NCBI RefSeq assembly: GCF_015595025.1
Contig: NZ_JADNRL010000026.1
Location: forward strand, 142,395 to 206,394
Source of the DNA: Halomonas sp. KAO
GTDB lineage: Bacteria > Pseudomonadota > Gammaproteobacteria > Pseudomonadales > Halomonadaceae
Direction of reading: 5' to 3'
DNA length: 64,000 bases
The notes under the pieces were generated by a model. The model saw nothing but the letters and a program-made list of their open reading frames with translations. It searched no databases and was not told the origin of the DNA. Each line of letters begins with the position of its first letter. Positions within the stretch are counted from its first letter, which is position 1. Made by a program: the position numbers and the translations under genes. This document shows positions 51,442-61,780 of this stretch, in pieces.

Positions 51442-51684
51442 CGGCAATCACCGCGGAGGCAGAAGGGTAAATGTGCACCATGTCAGGCAGGTGAACGAGT
51501 TGTTACAAATCGTTGGTCGACAACGCGGAGCGAGTTGCGCTATCTATAGGGCAGTAGCTACGAAGAACACGCATGCGTTTACTGTCATCGAGTCCGCCCC
51601 TTCACATTACTGGGCTCGAGGCCTGTTACGGCTCGGCACGAGTCACTCCCGAGCCAGTTAGATACCTTATCAAGAGGTAGTCCA

Positions 51685-51891
51685 ATGAAACGACAGAAAC
51701 GTGATCGCTTCCAGCGTGCCTATACGCATGGCTACAAGGCAGGTGTCTCAGGACGCTCCCGTGATGACTGTCCCAGTCAGGACGTCAATCTTCGTGAATA
51801 CTGGATGAGCGGTTGGCGTGAAGGTCGTGGGGATCAATGGGACGGCATGACCGGTATCTCCGGCATCCACAAGAACCCCATGGTGGTGTGA
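51685..51891 (+). CDS. rmf: Ribosome modulation factor
   Basis: A 68-residue basic protein with the full RMF signature: MKRQKRDRFQRAYTHGYKAG, then GRSRDDCP and the C-terminal WMSGWREGRGD. RMF pairs 70S ribosomes into inactive 100S dimers in stationary phase. The sequence AAGAGG precedes the ATG. The gene has its own 243-bp upstream gap (51442-51684), relatively AT-rich and presumably carrying a growth-phase-controlled promoter, and a classic terminator downstream. Confidence 0.96.
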   Translation: MKRQKRDRFQRAYTHGYKAGVSGRSRDDCPSQDVNLREYWMSGWREGRGDQWDGMTGISGIHKNPMVV

Positions 51892-51928
51892 ACCCGAAAC
51901 CTGAATCAAGCGAGATTCACGCTTCCTC

Positions 51929-51955
51929 AAGCCCGCGGCGAGCCGCGGGCTTTTT
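51929..51955 (+). terminator. Rho-independent terminator of rmf
   Basis: Arms AAGCCCGCGG and CCGCGGGCTT enclose CGAG, and the second arm runs into five T residues (51951-51955). It lies 38 bases after the rmf stop. Confidence 0.93.
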
Positions 51956-51966
51956 GCGTTCCGTGC

Positions 51967-51998
51967 ACTTCTATCCAGCATAATACTTCTATCCAGCA
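51967..51998. repeat. 14-bp direct repeat, 18-bp period
   Basis: ACTTCTATCCAGCA occurs at 51967-51980 and 51985-51998, separated by four bases, between the rmf terminator and the pyrD stop. It looks like a short tandem duplication. Confidence 0.85.
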
Positions 51999-52008
51999 CA
52001 CCTTTCTC

Positions 52009-53025
52009 TCAGCGCGTTTCACGCAAGGCTCGGCTGCACTCCGCCACCAGTGCCGGGCCGCGGTAGATGAACCCCGAATAGAGCTGTACCAGATCGGCGC
52101 CGGCCTCGCGCTTGGCCAGCGCCGCCTCGCCGCTGTCGATGCCACCCACCCCGATGATCGGCATCTCGGGAAGACGGCGGCGAAGCTCGCGGATAACGCG
52201 ATTGGAGGACTCGAATACCGGCCGCCCCGAGAGTCCCCCCTGTTCGTCGGCATGGGCCAGCCCCTCGACGGCCTCCCGCGAGACGGTGGTGTTGGTGGCA
52301 ATCACCCCGTCGATTTCATTCGCCGCCAGACACTGGGAGACCAGCCCCACCTCGTCGGCATCCATGTCCGGCGCGATCTTCACCGCCAGGGGCACCCGGC
52401 GCCCGCTGTCGCGATCGAGACGCGAACCCGCCTCGCGTAGCGCCGACAGCAGACCATCGAGGTGGTCACCGAACTGCAGGTTACGCAGCCCGGGGGTGTT
52501 GGGCGAGGAGATGTTCACGGTGATGTAGTGGGCGTGAGGGTGCACCTTCTCCAGGCATGCCAGGTAGTCATCTACCGCCCGCTCGACCGGGGTCGTCAGG
52601 TTCTTGCCGATATTGATGCCGATAACGCCGTCGAAGCGACTGGCCCTGACCCTGGCCACCAGATGATCGACCCCCGCGTTGTTGAACCCCATGCGATTGA
52701 TGATGGCGCACGCCTCCGGCAGGCGAAACAGCCGTGGCCGCGGATTGCCGGACTGAGGCCGGGGCGTTACGGTTCCCACCTCCACGAAGCCGAAGCCCAG
52801 CGCGCCCAGGGCATCGAGATGATCCGCGTTCTTGTCGAGCCCGGCGGCAAGCCCCACCCGGTTGGGGAAGCGCAGCCCCATCAGCTCTACCGGGTCCTCC
52901 ACCCGCTCGCCCCCGAGGCGTGCCGCCACTCCCAGGCGACCGGCCAGATCCAGCCCCTTCAAGGCCACGCCATGGGCGGTTTCGGCGTCCAGGCGAAAGA
53001 GCAGCGAACGAGCGAGGGAATACAT
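52009..53025 (-). CDS. pyrD: Dihydroorotate dehydrogenase (quinone), class 2
   Basis: A 338-residue FMN enzyme (E. coli PyrD 336) oxidising dihydroorotate with quinone at the inner membrane. The N-terminal amphipathic helix ([17 protein letters not shown]) marks class 2. Conserved blocks are [44 protein letters not shown] (active-site Ser nearby), TNTT and [14 protein letters not shown] 53025 follows GGAG; longer upstream frames are spurious. Confidence 0.96.
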   Translation of the reverse strand: MYSLARSLLFRLDAETAHGVALKGLDLAGRLGVAARLGGERVEDPVELMGLRFPNRVGLAAGLDKNADHLDALGALGFGFVEVGTVTPRPQSGNPRPRLFRLPEACAIINRMGFNNAGVDHLVARVRASRFDGVIGINIGKNLTTPVERAVDDYLACLEKVHPHAHYITVNISSPNTPGLRNLQFGDHLDGLLSALREAGSRLDRDSGRRVPLAVKIAPDMDADEVGLVSQCLAANEIDGVIATNTTVSREAVEGLAHADEQGGLSGRPVFESSNRVIRELRRRLPEMPIIGVGGIDSGEAALAKREAGADLVQLYSGFIYRGPALVAECSRALRETR

Positions 53026-53198
53026 GGCGTCTCCGGCGGGTGGTGGTCGCGAGCGGGCGAGAGTATAGCAGTGCCTCCCGCCAGAAACGACGTCACAGCC
53101 GACAGCCAGCACCAATTTTGTGATCTACTGTAGGCCGCCAAGACATACCGGGGGATGGGGCATCACTGCCACACCGCCGAGGAGCCAGGGAGACTGAC

Positions 53199-54551
53199 AT
53201 GGCCGACACCACCGAAACCCTCGAACACCGCCTGTCCCGGATCCATCGCGCCCTGGGGGAGAACCGCCTCGACATCGTCGACGCCGTGCTGGCCGAACTG
53301 GAGCCCGCCGAAGTTGCCCTGCTGCTGGAGTCGCTGCCGCCGGTGGCGCGTATTCAGCTATGGAAACGGGTGCCCGGGGAAGTCGACGGCGAGGTGCTGC
53401 TGCACGTCCATGATGAGGTGCGCAGCACCCTGCTCGATGATATGGACCACGAGGAGATCGTGGCCGCTGCTACCAGCATGGACACCACCGACCTGGCGGA
53501 GATCTTCGAGGACCTGCCCCAGCAGGTGGCCGAGGACATGCTGCGCTCCATGGACGCCTTGCAGCGCGAACGCCTGGAGGAGACCCTCTCCTTCGAGGAG
53601 GACAGCGCAGGCCGGCTGATGCGCACCGATACCATCACGGTGCGCAGCGACGTCAGCCTGGAGACGGTGTGCCGTTTCCTGCGCTGGAAGGAGTCGATCC
53701 CCGACAACACTCACCTGCTGATGGTGGTCGACCGTGACGGCCTGTTCCAGGGCACCCTGCCGGTGGCTCGGCTCATCAGCCATCCGCCCGAGATGGCGGT
53801 GGCCGACCTGATGGACCACGAGGTGGACAGCATTCGGGTCGACATGAAGTCGCGTGACGTGGCCACCCTGTTCCAGACACACGACCTCGCCGCGGCGCCC
53901 GTGGTGGACGAATCGGGTCTGCTGCTCGGCCGCATCGTCATCGACGATATCGTCGATGTCATCCGCGAGGATTCCGAACAGGCGCTGATGAACATGGCCG
54001 GCCTCGACGAGGAGGAGGACCTGTTCGCTCCCGTGCTGTCCAGCGCCAAGCGTCGTGCCGTCTGGCTGGGCATCAATCTGCTCACCGCCTTCCTGGCCGC
54101 CGGGGTGATCGGGCGCTTCGAGGATGCCCTGGAGCAGATCGTCGCCCTGGCGGTGTTGATGCCGATCGTCGCCAGCATGGGCGGCATCGCCGGCAGCCAG
54201 ACCCTGACCCTGGCCATACGTGGCCTGGCCCTGGGACAGATCAGCACTACCAACAGCGCCTGGCTGCTGCGCAAGGAGGTCGGCATCGCCATCCTCAACG
54301 GCGTGCTCTGGGCCCTGGTCGTGGCGGTACTGGCACTGCTGTGGTTCAAGAGCATTGCCATCAGCGTGATCATCGCCGCCGCCCTGACGATCAACATGCT
54401 GGCGGCGGGTATCGCCGGGATTCTCGTCCCGCTGCTGCTCAAGCGTGTCGGTATCGACCCGGCGCTGTCCGGCTCGGTGATTCTGACCACGGTGACCGAT
54501 GTGGTGGGCTTCATGTCCTTTCTGGGCCTGGCCACCTACTTCCTGCTCTAG
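53199..54551 (+). CDS. mgtE: Magnesium transporter MgtE
   Basis: A 450-residue Mg2+ channel: N-terminal superhelical domain (about 15-130), paired CBS domains (about 135-255; VVDRDGLFQGTLPV, VVDESGLLLGRIVIDDI) acting as the Mg2+ sensor, and five C-terminal membrane helices (about 285-450) with MPIVASMGGIAGSQTLTL. AGGGAG lies six bases before the ATG. It is a single gene closed by a strong hairpin. Confidence 0.94.
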   Translation: MADTTETLEHRLSRIHRALGENRLDIVDAVLAELEPAEVALLLESLPPVARIQLWKRVPGEVDGEVLLHVHDEVRSTLLDDMDHEEIVAAATSMDTTDLAEIFEDLPQQVAEDMLRSMDALQRERLEETLSFEEDSAGRLMRTDTITVRSDVSLETVCRFLRWKESIPDNTHLLMVVDRDGLFQGTLPVARLISHPPEMAVADLMDHEVDSIRVDMKSRDVATLFQTHDLAAAPVVDESGLLLGRIVIDDIVDVIREDSEQALMNMAGLDEEEDLFAPVLSSAKRRAVWLGINLLTAFLAAGVIGRFEDALEQIVALAVLMPIVASMGGIAGSQTLTLAIRGLALGQISTTNSAWLLRKEVGIAILNGVLWALVVAVLALLWFKSIAISVIIAAALTINMLAAGIAGILVPLLLKRVGIDPALSGSVILTTVTDVVGFMSFLGLATYFLL

Positions 54552-54600
54552 ACACACTCTCCTCCGATGGCCCTACGGCTTCTTTTCGCCCTCGCCATAA

Positions 54601-54632
54601 CGAGAGACCCCGCCTGAAGGCGGGGTCTCTCG
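54601..54632. terminator. Hairpin between mgtE and the glutamate dehydrogenase gene
   Basis: Perfect 14-bp arms CGAGAGACCCCGCC and complement enclose TGAA, midway between the two convergent stops. There is no long T-run on either side; it probably serves both genes. Confidence 0.7.
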
Positions 54633-54655
54633 GTTGCGGTGGGTGAAGGTGTGTA

Positions 54656-57600
54656 TCAGGCGTCGCGGCTGCTCTCGGCCAGATCCACCAGCTCGCGAAC
54701 CGCCACGGCAAACAGCGGGAAGCCGCCCTGTCCGCCGCTTCCGACCTGCTCGAGCAGGCGGCACCAGCGCGCATGCATGGCATCGTGCCGCTCGAGCCAC
54801 TGCTCGACCCGGGCAGAGGGATCATCGGCTCCCTCCCCCATATGCAGCACACTGACGGTCAACGCCAGCTGCTGGCGGTCGATATCGTCACGGAAGGTCT
54901 CGCGGGCCTGGGCCTGCCAGCTGTCCCGCACCTTCAGCTCGGTAATCCGGCGGATCATCCAGGGGAGTTGCAGACGGTTGCCGATCGCATAGAAGACCTC
55001 GGCCACCTGCTCGGGTGCCACGTCGGTCTGGCGGGCGGCCTGGATGATGCCAAGCCCGGCATAGAGGCTGCCGGCGGCGGCCACATTGGCCGCCAGGGAA
55101 TCCGGCACTCCAGCCTCCATCAGCTCGTCTCGACGCGCCTCCCAGGACTCCCGCTCCTCGCCGCTGAGGCGTTCACCGATGCCCTCGCGGATCGCCACCA
55201 GGCGCGGCGCGAAGAAGTCGATGCACTGGCGAGTATCGAGGCCGGTACGACTGCGCAGCAACCAGCGCGTCGCACGACGGATCAGTCGCATCAGATCGAG
55301 CATCATGGCGTACTGCACGCCGCTGGGTACCTGGTTGTCCAGCGCCTCGATCTGCGACCAGGTCTCGTCCAGCCCGAACACTTCCCGCGCGATGACGTAG
55401 GCACGGGCGATCTCGGCACGGCCGGCCCCGGTGGAGTCGATCAGCCGACGCACGAAGACGACACCCATGTGGTCGACCAGGTCGTTGGCCAGCTGGGTGG
55501 CAACGATCTCGCGCTTGAGGCGGTGCTCGTACATCTCGTCGCGATAGCGCTCCACCAGTACCCGCGGGAAGATGCGCTCGACATAGCGCTCGATGACCGG
55601 ATCGTCGGGAAGATCGGAGACGATAAGGTCATCCTTGAGCACACTCTTGGCATAGGAGATCAGCATCGCCAGCTCGGGCAGCAGCATGCCCTGCTGATTG
55701 GCGGCCCGCTCCTGAAGCTCCTCGTCGGCGGGCAGGAACTCCAGCTCACGATCGAGCTGTCCGGCGGCCTCCAGTTCGCTGATAAAGCGCCGGAAGGGGC
55801 CCACACCCTGCTTCGACAGCAGTTCGGCGAGGTCGAGCGCCTGGGTCTGGCGGTAGTTGCCGAGCAGTACCAGCTCACTGACCTCGCCGGTCATGTCGGC
55901 GAGCAGCTGATTGCGCTGCTTCTCGGTCATGTCGCCGCGCTTGACCACCTCATCGATCAGGATCTTGATATTGACCTCGTGGTCGGAGCAGTTGACCCCG
56001 CCGGCGTTGTCGATGAAATCGGTATTGATGCGCACGCCCCGGGCGGCGGCCTCCATGCGACCACGCTGGGTCATGCCGAGGTTACCGCCCTCGCCCACGA
56101 CTCGGCAGTTGAGCTCACGGCCATCGATCCGCAGGCCATCGTTCGCCTTGTCGCCCACCTGGGCATCGGTCTCGTCACTGCCCTTGACGTAGGTGCCGAT
56201 ACCGCCGTTCCAGATCAGATCCACCTCGGACTTGAGCATGGCGCTGATCAGCTCGTTGGGGGAGAGCCTCTCCTCACGGATGCCGAATCGAGCCTTCATC
56301 TGCCTGGAGATGGGGATCGACTTGGCGCTGCGCTTGAAGACCCCGCCCCCCTCGGAGATCAGCGAGGCATCGAAGTCTGCCCAGCTGGAACGCGGCATCT
56401 CGAACAGGCGCTTGCGCTCGGCGAAGGTGGCCGCCGCGTCGGGCTCGGGGTCGACGAAGATATGCAGGTGGTTGAAGGCGCCCACCAGCCGGATCCTGTC
56501 CGACAGCAGCATGCCGTTGCCGAAGACATCGCCGCCCATGTCGCCGATGCCCACCACGCTGAACTCGTCCTCCTGGGTATTCACGCCCAGGCCTCGGAAG
56601 TGGCGCTTGACCGACTCCCAGGCCCCTCTGGCGGTGATCCCCATCTTCTTGTGGTCGTAGCCATTGGCACCGCCGGAGGCGAAGGCATCCCCCAGCCAGT
56701 GGTCATACTCGGCGGAGATCTCGTTGGCGATATCCGAGAAGGTGGCGGTTCCCTTGTCGGCGGCCACCACCATGTAGGCGTCATCGGCGTCATGACGCAC
56801 CACGTCACGTGGTGGCACGACGTCACCGCCCTTGAGATTGTCGGTCACATCGAGCAGCGCCCGGATAAAGGTCTTGTAGCACTCGACCCCTTCGCGCTGG
56901 AAGGCCTCGCGGTCGCCCTCGGGCAGCCGCTTGCAGACAAACCCGCCCTTGGCGCCCACCGGCACGATCACCGAGTTCTTGACCTGCTGGGCCTTGACCA
57001 GCCCCAGCACCTCGGTGCGGAAGTCCTCGTGGCGGTCCGACCAGCGCAGTCCGCCCCGCGCCACCTTGCCACCGCGCAGGTGTACCCCCTCGACCCGCGG
57101 CGAGCAGACGAAGATTTCGAAGGCGGGACGCGGCTTGGGCATGCCGGTGACCTTCGAGGGCTCAAGCTTGACGGCGATATAGTCCTTGACGCCACCATCC
57201 TCGCGTCGCTGATAGTAGTTGGTGCGCAGGGTGGCCAGAATCAGCTCCATGTAACGACGCAGCAGCTGGTCATCATTGAGACTGGCCACATCGTCGAGAA
57301 GCCGCTGAATGCGCTCCACGCAGGCCTCCTCTTCGCCCTCGCCGGGACGGTCGGCGGGGTCGAAGCGCAGCTCGAACAGCGTCACCAGCTCGCGGGTGAT
57401 CTCCGGATAGCTGGCCAGGGTATTGGCCATGTAGTCCTGAGATACCCCGAAGCGGATCTGCTTGAGGTAGCGGGCATAGGCCCGCAGCATCGCCACCTCA
57501 CGCCAGTCGAGGTTGGCGCCGATGATCAGGCGATTGAAGGCGTCGTTATCCGTCTCTCCCGCCCAGATACGTTGAAAGGCCTCACAGAAGGGTTCGCGCA

Positions 57601-59494
57601 TCTCCTGGAGGTTGACCTCGGTGCTGGTGTGATGCTCGAGGTTGAAGTCATGGATCCAGTAGCTGGCATCCCGGGCGCCGATTTCGTAGGGGCGCTCACC
57701 GAGCACCCTGAGGCCCAGGTTCTCCATCATCGGCAGCACATCGGAGAGCGGAATCGGGGCGTCGCGATGGAACAGCTTGAGATTGACCCCGCTGCCCTCC
57801 TCCTCCACCAGCCGGTAAAGCGACAGCGCCAGTGGCTGTCCCTCGTCGAGCTCACCGATATGGTGCAGATCATAGACGGCGGTACGCGCGCTGAAGTCGT
57901 CGCGATAGCTGGCCGGGAAGGCATCGCGGAATCGACTCATCAGGCGATTGGCCTGCTCCTCGCCGAAGCCATCGATACAGGCGTTGTGCAGATCATCACG
58001 CCAGTTGCGCGCCAGCTTGGCCAGCTTGGCCTCGAGACGCTTGATCTCGTACTCGACCGGACGATCGCCCTTGAAGCGCAGGATAAACTGGATGCGTGCC
58101 AGCACCGACTCGGAGAGATAGGTGTTGAAATCGCCGAAGGTGGCGTCGAGCTCCTCGCACAGCATCTCCTGAATGCGCAGACGCAGCTCGGTGGAGAACA
58201 CATCCCGAGGGACGAAGATCAGGCAGGAGTAGAAGCGGCCGGGGAGGTCCTCGCGCACGAACAGCCGGACGCGACGGCGCTCGCGAATGCTGAGGATCCC
58301 CAGCGCCGTCTGGGCCAGCTCCTCGGTATCGATCTGGAAGAGATCGTCGCGGGGGTAGACCTCGAGGATCTGCAACAGCTGCTTGCCGTTGTGCCCCTTG
58401 GGGTTGAAGCCGGCGATCTCCATCACCGCCTTGAGCTTGCGACGCAGGATCGGCACGTTGCGCGGCGACTCGTTGTAGACGCTGGCCGTGAACAGCCCCA
58501 GGAAGCGATGCTCACCGATCAGGCGCCCCTGCTCGTCATAGCGATCGATGGAGATATAGTCGGGATAGGTGGGACGATGAATCCTGGCGTGGTGGGCGCT
58601 CTTGGAGAAGGTCAGCAGCTCCGGCACCAGCACGTAGTGGCCATTCTCGATGCCAAGCTCGGTGCGGATACGCTCCCGGTAGCGTGGCTGGTCGAGACGA
58701 AAGACGCCAAGCTCGCTCCCCTTCTCCTTCTCGAAGGTCTCCTTGTCCGCCGTCCCCTTCACCGAGTAGGTGTCATAGCCCAGGAAGGTGAAGTTGTCCT
58801 CGAGCATCCACTCCAGAAAGGTGATCGCCTCGGCATGATCATCCGGATCCGTCTGCGGCGGACAGCAGGTACGCAGCTCCGACAGCGCCTCCTCGACCTT
58901 GGCACGCATCGGATCGAAGTCGGCCACCGCGGTGCGCACATCGACCAGCACCTCCTCGAGGCTGGCCTGCATCTCCTGCAGCTCCTCGCTATCGGAGTGG
59001 CGGTCGATCTCGATAACGATCAACGACTCGCGCTGGGCCGGGGCCGCACTGTCCTTGGGAGAGGTTACCGACAGCAGGCGGTGGCCGCGATCCCGCTCCG
59101 TCGCCAGCACGGCATTATGGATGGCGTGCACGGTCATGCCACGGCGATTGAGCTCGATGCGCACCGAGTCGACCAGGAAGGGCATGTCCTCGTGCAGCAC
59201 CGCCACGAAGGTGTGCGGCGACTGCCAGCCATGCTCCTCGAAGTCCGGATTGAAGACCCGTACCTTGGGGTCGGCCGGGTCGAACTGCAGCAGGAAGTGC
59301 CACATCGAGAGGGTCGCGCCGTAGATATCATCGAGCCGACGGTCCTCAAGGTCATCCAGCGGAATCGCGGCATAGAAATATTTGGCGAAGGCCCCCACGG
59401 CCTCCGCCTTGGCGGCATCCAGCTTGGCGTTCAGGCGCTCATCAAGCTGCTTTAGCAGGTCCTGTCTGGCTTCGTCATTCGCAACGTGCTGCAT
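54656..59494 (-). CDS. gdhB: NAD-specific glutamate dehydrogenase, 180-kDa class
   Basis: A 1612-residue protein, the normal length of the large L-glutamate dehydrogenases (Pseudomonas GdhB, Streptomyces type). Long N-terminal regulatory region with ACT-like segments, then the catalytic GDH domain (VPVGAKGGFVCKRLP near residue 860; GIGDMGGDVFGNGMLLS for NAD binding) and a helical C-terminal part. It deaminates glutamate to 2-oxoglutarate. Glutamate released by the PuuD step, or formed from GABA and transamination, could enter the TCA cycle through it. The 168-bp gap to trmA should hold its promoter. Long open frames on the opposite strand are codon-bias shadows. Confidence 0.95.
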   Translation of the reverse strand: MQHVANDEARQDLLKQLDERLNAKLDAAKAEAVGAFAKYFYAAIPLDDLEDRRLDDIYGATLSMWHFLLQFDPADPKVRVFNPDFEEHGWQSPHTFVAVLHEDMPFLVDSVRIELNRRGMTVHAIHNAVLATERDRGHRLLSVTSPKDSAAPAQRESLIVIEIDRHSDSEELQEMQASLEEVLVDVRTAVADFDPMRAKVEEALSELRTCCPPQTDPDDHAEAITFLEWMLEDNFTFLGYDTYSVKGTADKETFEKEKGSELGVFRLDQPRYRERIRTELGIENGHYVLVPELLTFSKSAHHARIHRPTYPDYISIDRYDEQGRLIGEHRFLGLFTASVYNESPRNVPILRRKLKAVMEIAGFNPKGHNGKQLLQILEVYPRDDLFQIDTEELAQTALGILSIRERRRVRLFVREDLPGRFYSCLIFVPRDVFSTELRLRIQEMLCEELDATFGDFNTYLSESVLARIQFILRFKGDRPVEYEIKRLEAKLAKLARNWRDDLHNACIDGFGEEQANRLMSRFRDAFPASYRDDFSARTAVYDLHHIGELDEGQPLALSLYRLVEEEGSGVNLKLFHRDAPIPLSDVLPMMENLGLRVLGERPYEIGARDASYWIHDFNLEHHTSTEVNLQEMREPFCEAFQRIWAGETDNDAFNRLIIGANLDWREVAMLRAYARYLKQIRFGVSQDYMANTLASYPEITRELVTLFELRFDPADRPGEGEEEACVERIQRLLDDVASLNDDQLLRRYMELILATLRTNYYQRREDGGVKDYIAVKLEPSKVTGMPKPRPAFEIFVCSPRVEGVHLRGGKVARGGLRWSDRHEDFRTEVLGLVKAQQVKNSVIVPVGAKGGFVCKRLPEGDREAFQREGVECYKTFIRALLDVTDNLKGGDVVPPRDVVRHDADDAYMVVAADKGTATFSDIANEISAEYDHWLGDAFASGGANGYDHKKMGITARGAWESVKRHFRGLGVNTQEDEFSVVGIGDMGGDVFGNGMLLSDRIRLVGAFNHLHIFVDPEPDAAATFAERKRLFEMPRSSWADFDASLISEGGGVFKRSAKSIPISRQMKARFGIREERLSPNELISAMLKSEVDLIWNGGIGTYVKGSDETDAQVGDKANDGLRIDGRELNCRVVGEGGNLGMTQRGRMEAAARGVRINTDFIDNAGGVNCSDHEVNIKILIDEVVKRGDMTEKQRNQLLADMTGEVSELVLLGNYRQTQALDLAELLSKQGVGPFRRFISELEAAGQLDRELEFLPADEELQERAANQQGMLLPELAMLISYAKSVLKDDLIVSDLPDDPVIERYVERIFPRVLVERYRDEMYEHRLKREIVATQLANDLVDHMGVVFVRRLIDSTGAGRAEIARAYVIAREVFGLDETWSQIEALDNQVPSGVQYAMMLDLMRLIRRATRWLLRSRTGLDTRQCIDFFAPRLVAIREGIGERLSGEERESWEARRDELMEAGVPDSLAANVAAAGSLYAGLGIIQAARQTDVAPEQVAEVFYAIGNRLQLPWMIRRITELKVRDSWQAQARETFRDDIDRQQLALTVSVLHMGEGADDPSARVEQWLERHDAMHARWCRLLEQVGSGGQGGFPLFAVAVRELVDLAESSRDA

Positions 59495-59662
59495 CCATCA
59501 CCTCGGCTACCGGCGGCCGCTCCTGCGGCCGGGAAGTGTTCGACACGACCCCGGTGGGGCCCTGTCGTCAGCTTACGCGACACCCCGAGTGCGACCTAGT
59601 CACTTGATGATCTGCTCATGGAGCATGTCGAAAATGCATTACGCTGAGGTGTCACGAGTTCG

Positions 59663-60790
59663 TCAGTCGCGTCGCTCGAGCAGCACACCGCACTCGCAGT
59701 GGTGGGTCCAGGGAAACTGGTCGAACAGCGCGAAGCGCGTGATGCGATGGGTCTCGGTCAGGCACTCCAGATTGCTCGCCAATGTCTCCGGATTGCATGA
59801 AATATAGACGATACGCGAATAACCGCTCAGCTGGCGGCAGCTGGCATCATCGAGACCGGCGCGAGGCGGATCCACCAGCACGGTGCTGAAGGCATAGTCA
59901 TCGAGCGCCCACTCGGCGACCCGGCGCCCCCCCTTCTCTCCCTTCAAGGCCGCGGCGAACTCCTCGGCCGACATGCGCCCCACGGTGACGTTGTCGATGC
60001 CGTTGGCGGCCAGGTTCTGCCTGGCGCTGGCGACCGAGGTGCGCGAGATCTCCGTGGCCAGCACGCGCCGGAAGTTCTCGGCCAGCGCTACCGTGAAGTT
60101 GCCGTTGCCGCAGTAGAGCTCCACCAGGTCTGCAGACTCGCTGCCCCGCGTCACGTCCCGCGCCCAGGCCAGCATCGAGCGGCAGATCTGGGCATTGGGC
60201 TGGGTAAAGCTGTTCTCTACCTGCTGATAGACGAACTCACGCCCCTCCACCTCGAGACGCTCCCAGACATGATCACGCTCAAGCACCCAGCGCTGCTTGC
60301 GGGCACGACCGATGATCATCACCCCGAGGCGCTCCTGCAGGCTACGCGCCTCGGCCTCCCAGGCGTCGTCTAGCTGGCGATGGTAGATCAGGGTCACCAG
60401 CGCCTCGCCGGAGAGGGTGGTGAGGAACTCGACCTGAAACAGCCGGCGGCGCAGCGTGTCGTTGTCGCGAATGGCATCGAGCAGGCGCGGCATGAGGTCG
60501 TTGATCTGCCGGCTGGCGACCGGGTAGTCATCCAGGCGGATGACCGTCTTCTTCTTTTTCTTGGGGTCCTCGGTGTCCTCCTCGGACGCTTGAATTTCGA
60601 ACATGGCGTAGAAGAGGTCATCACCCTCGTGCCAGATGCGAAACTCGCAGCGCTGACGATAGTGGCTCGGCGGCGAAGGGTAGACCTCGAGTGCCGGCGG
60701 CGCGAAGCGGGAAAAGTCTCGGACGATACGCTCGCGCTTCGCTTCGAGCTGCTGGTCGTAGCGGTCGGGGTCGACGACAGGAATGGCCAC
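59663..60790 (-). CDS. trmA: tRNA (uracil-5-)-methyltransferase
   Basis: A 375-residue SAM-dependent enzyme making m5U54 in tRNA, similar to E. coli TrmA (366 aa): SHYRQRCEFRIWHEGDDLF, QVENSFTQPNA, LVELYCGNGNFTVALAENF, the catalytic Cys in YISCNPETL and GVLLERRD at the end. Compared with E. coli it has about 13 extra residues at 69-81, EEDTEDPKKKKK in type, an acidic run followed by five lysines. It has a weak ribosome site and is transcribed leftward between murI and gdhB. Confidence 0.93.
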   Translation of the reverse strand: MAIPVVDPDRYDQQLEAKRERIVRDFSRFAPPALEVYPSPPSHYRQRCEFRIWHEGDDLFYAMFEIQASEEDTEDPKKKKKTVIRLDDYPVASRQINDLMPRLLDAIRDNDTLRRRLFQVEFLTTLSGEALVTLIYHRQLDDAWEAEARSLQERLGVMIIGRARKQRWVLERDHVWERLEVEGREFVYQQVENSFTQPNAQICRSMLAWARDVTRGSESADLVELYCGNGNFTVALAENFRRVLATEISRTSVASARQNLAANGIDNVTVGRMSAEEFAAALKGEKGGRRVAEWALDDYAFSTVLVDPPRAGLDDASCRQLSGYSRIVYISCNPETLASNLECLTETHRITRFALFDQFPWTHHCECGVLLERRD

Positions 60791-60853
60791 GAAGCCTCCA
60801 GATAAGTAGGAATGTAAATGAGTGAAAGGGATAGACGTTTTGGGCGTGGATGA

Positions 60854-61630
60854 TCAGCCCAGCGCGAGCGGCCGCGGGCCGCTGAAACCGAAGCGCGACA
60901 GGACCCCGGCCAGCGGCGCATCGGGGGCGCTGGCAAAGCTCTGCCCCGGGCCAGCCCCGAGTGCCACGCCCGATGCCACCTGGGCGGTGCGCCGCGCGAT
61001 GGCATCGCTGGAGTCGACCCAGGTCACCGCACGCGGCGCGGCGGCCGACAGGAGATCGCGCAGCAGCGGGAAGTGGGTGCAGCCCAGCACCACGGTATCG
61101 AGCTCGGGCTCCTCCCACAGGGGGGCCAGGGCCGAGGCGATCACTGCGCTGTCGGGCAACTCTCCGGCCAGGTGCCGCTCCGCCTCGCGCACCAGGGGGT
61201 CGGCCGCGACTCGCCTGACGCGACAGTCAGCGGCGAAGGTTTCGATCAGGCGTAGTGTATAGGGGCGCGCTACCGTGGCACTGGTCGCCAACAGCCCGAT
61301 ATGGCGACTTCGGCTGACCATGGCTGCCGGCTTGATGGCCGGTACCGTACCCACCACCGGCACCCTCAGGCGTTCGCGCAGGGCATCCAGCGCCAGGGTG
61401 CTGGCGGTATTGCAGGCCACCACCAGCGCCGCACAGCGACTGGCCGCCACGGCCGCCTCGCATACCGTCAGGATACGCTCCACGAGCCAGGCATCCTGAC
61501 GGCGCCCATAAGGCAGCATGGCGTTGTCACAGGCATAGGCCAGGGCCGCGTGGGGCAACCGCGCACGCAACGCGGCCACGACCGAGAGTCCGCCCACGCC
61601 AGAGTCGAACACCAGAATCGGTCCCGCCAT
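60854..61630 (-). CDS. murI: Glutamate racemase
   Basis: A 258-residue cofactor-independent racemase that makes D-glutamate for peptidoglycan. Substrate motif VFDSGVGGLSV (about 8-18) and the two catalytic cysteines C73 (VVACNTAST) and C184 (VLGCTHFPLL) are all present. ATG 61630 begins the conserved MAGPILVFDSG; an upstream in-frame start at 61663 would add 11 unlike residues. In Pseudomonas murI follows moeB; here it has been separated from that operon and lies beside trmA. Confidence 0.93.
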   Translation of the reverse strand: MAGPILVFDSGVGGLSVVAALRARLPHAALAYACDNAMLPYGRRQDAWLVERILTVCEAAVAASRCAALVVACNTASTLALDALRERLRVPVVGTVPAIKPAAMVSRSRHIGLLATSATVARPYTLRLIETFAADCRVRRVAADPLVREAERHLAGELPDSAVIASALAPLWEEPELDTVVLGCTHFPLLRDLLSAAAPRAVTWVDSSDAIARRTAQVASGVALGAGPGQSFASAPDAPLAGVLSRFGFSGPRPLALG

Positions 61631-61739
61631 CACCCGTCCCCCCGTGGCCCGGGAGGGAAACAACAGGAGCGAAGTAATGGCGGAAATATCAGGAACAGGC
61701 TGGGCATGGCAAGGGTGTGGCCGCTGAAATGCCGGCCAT

Positions 61740-61761
61740 TCTACCTCACATCTACCTCACA
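61740..61761. repeat. Perfect 11-bp tandem repeat TCTACCTCACA x2
   Basis: Units at 61740-61750 and 61751-61761 are identical. They lie in the 191-bp gap between the hemerythrin-like gene's end and murI's start, 110-131 bases before the murI ATG. Confidence 0.85.
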
Positions 61762-61780
61762 GCGGGGATGAGCCGAAGCA

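Noticed and set aside
54773..59455. An uninterrupted rightward frame of about 1560 codons opposite the glutamate dehydrogenase gene
   Set aside because: It mirrors the codon pattern of the minus-strand gene, is rich in Gly/His/Gln/Val low-information sequence, shows no known motif and has no ribosome site. Such antisense frames are common in GC-rich genes.
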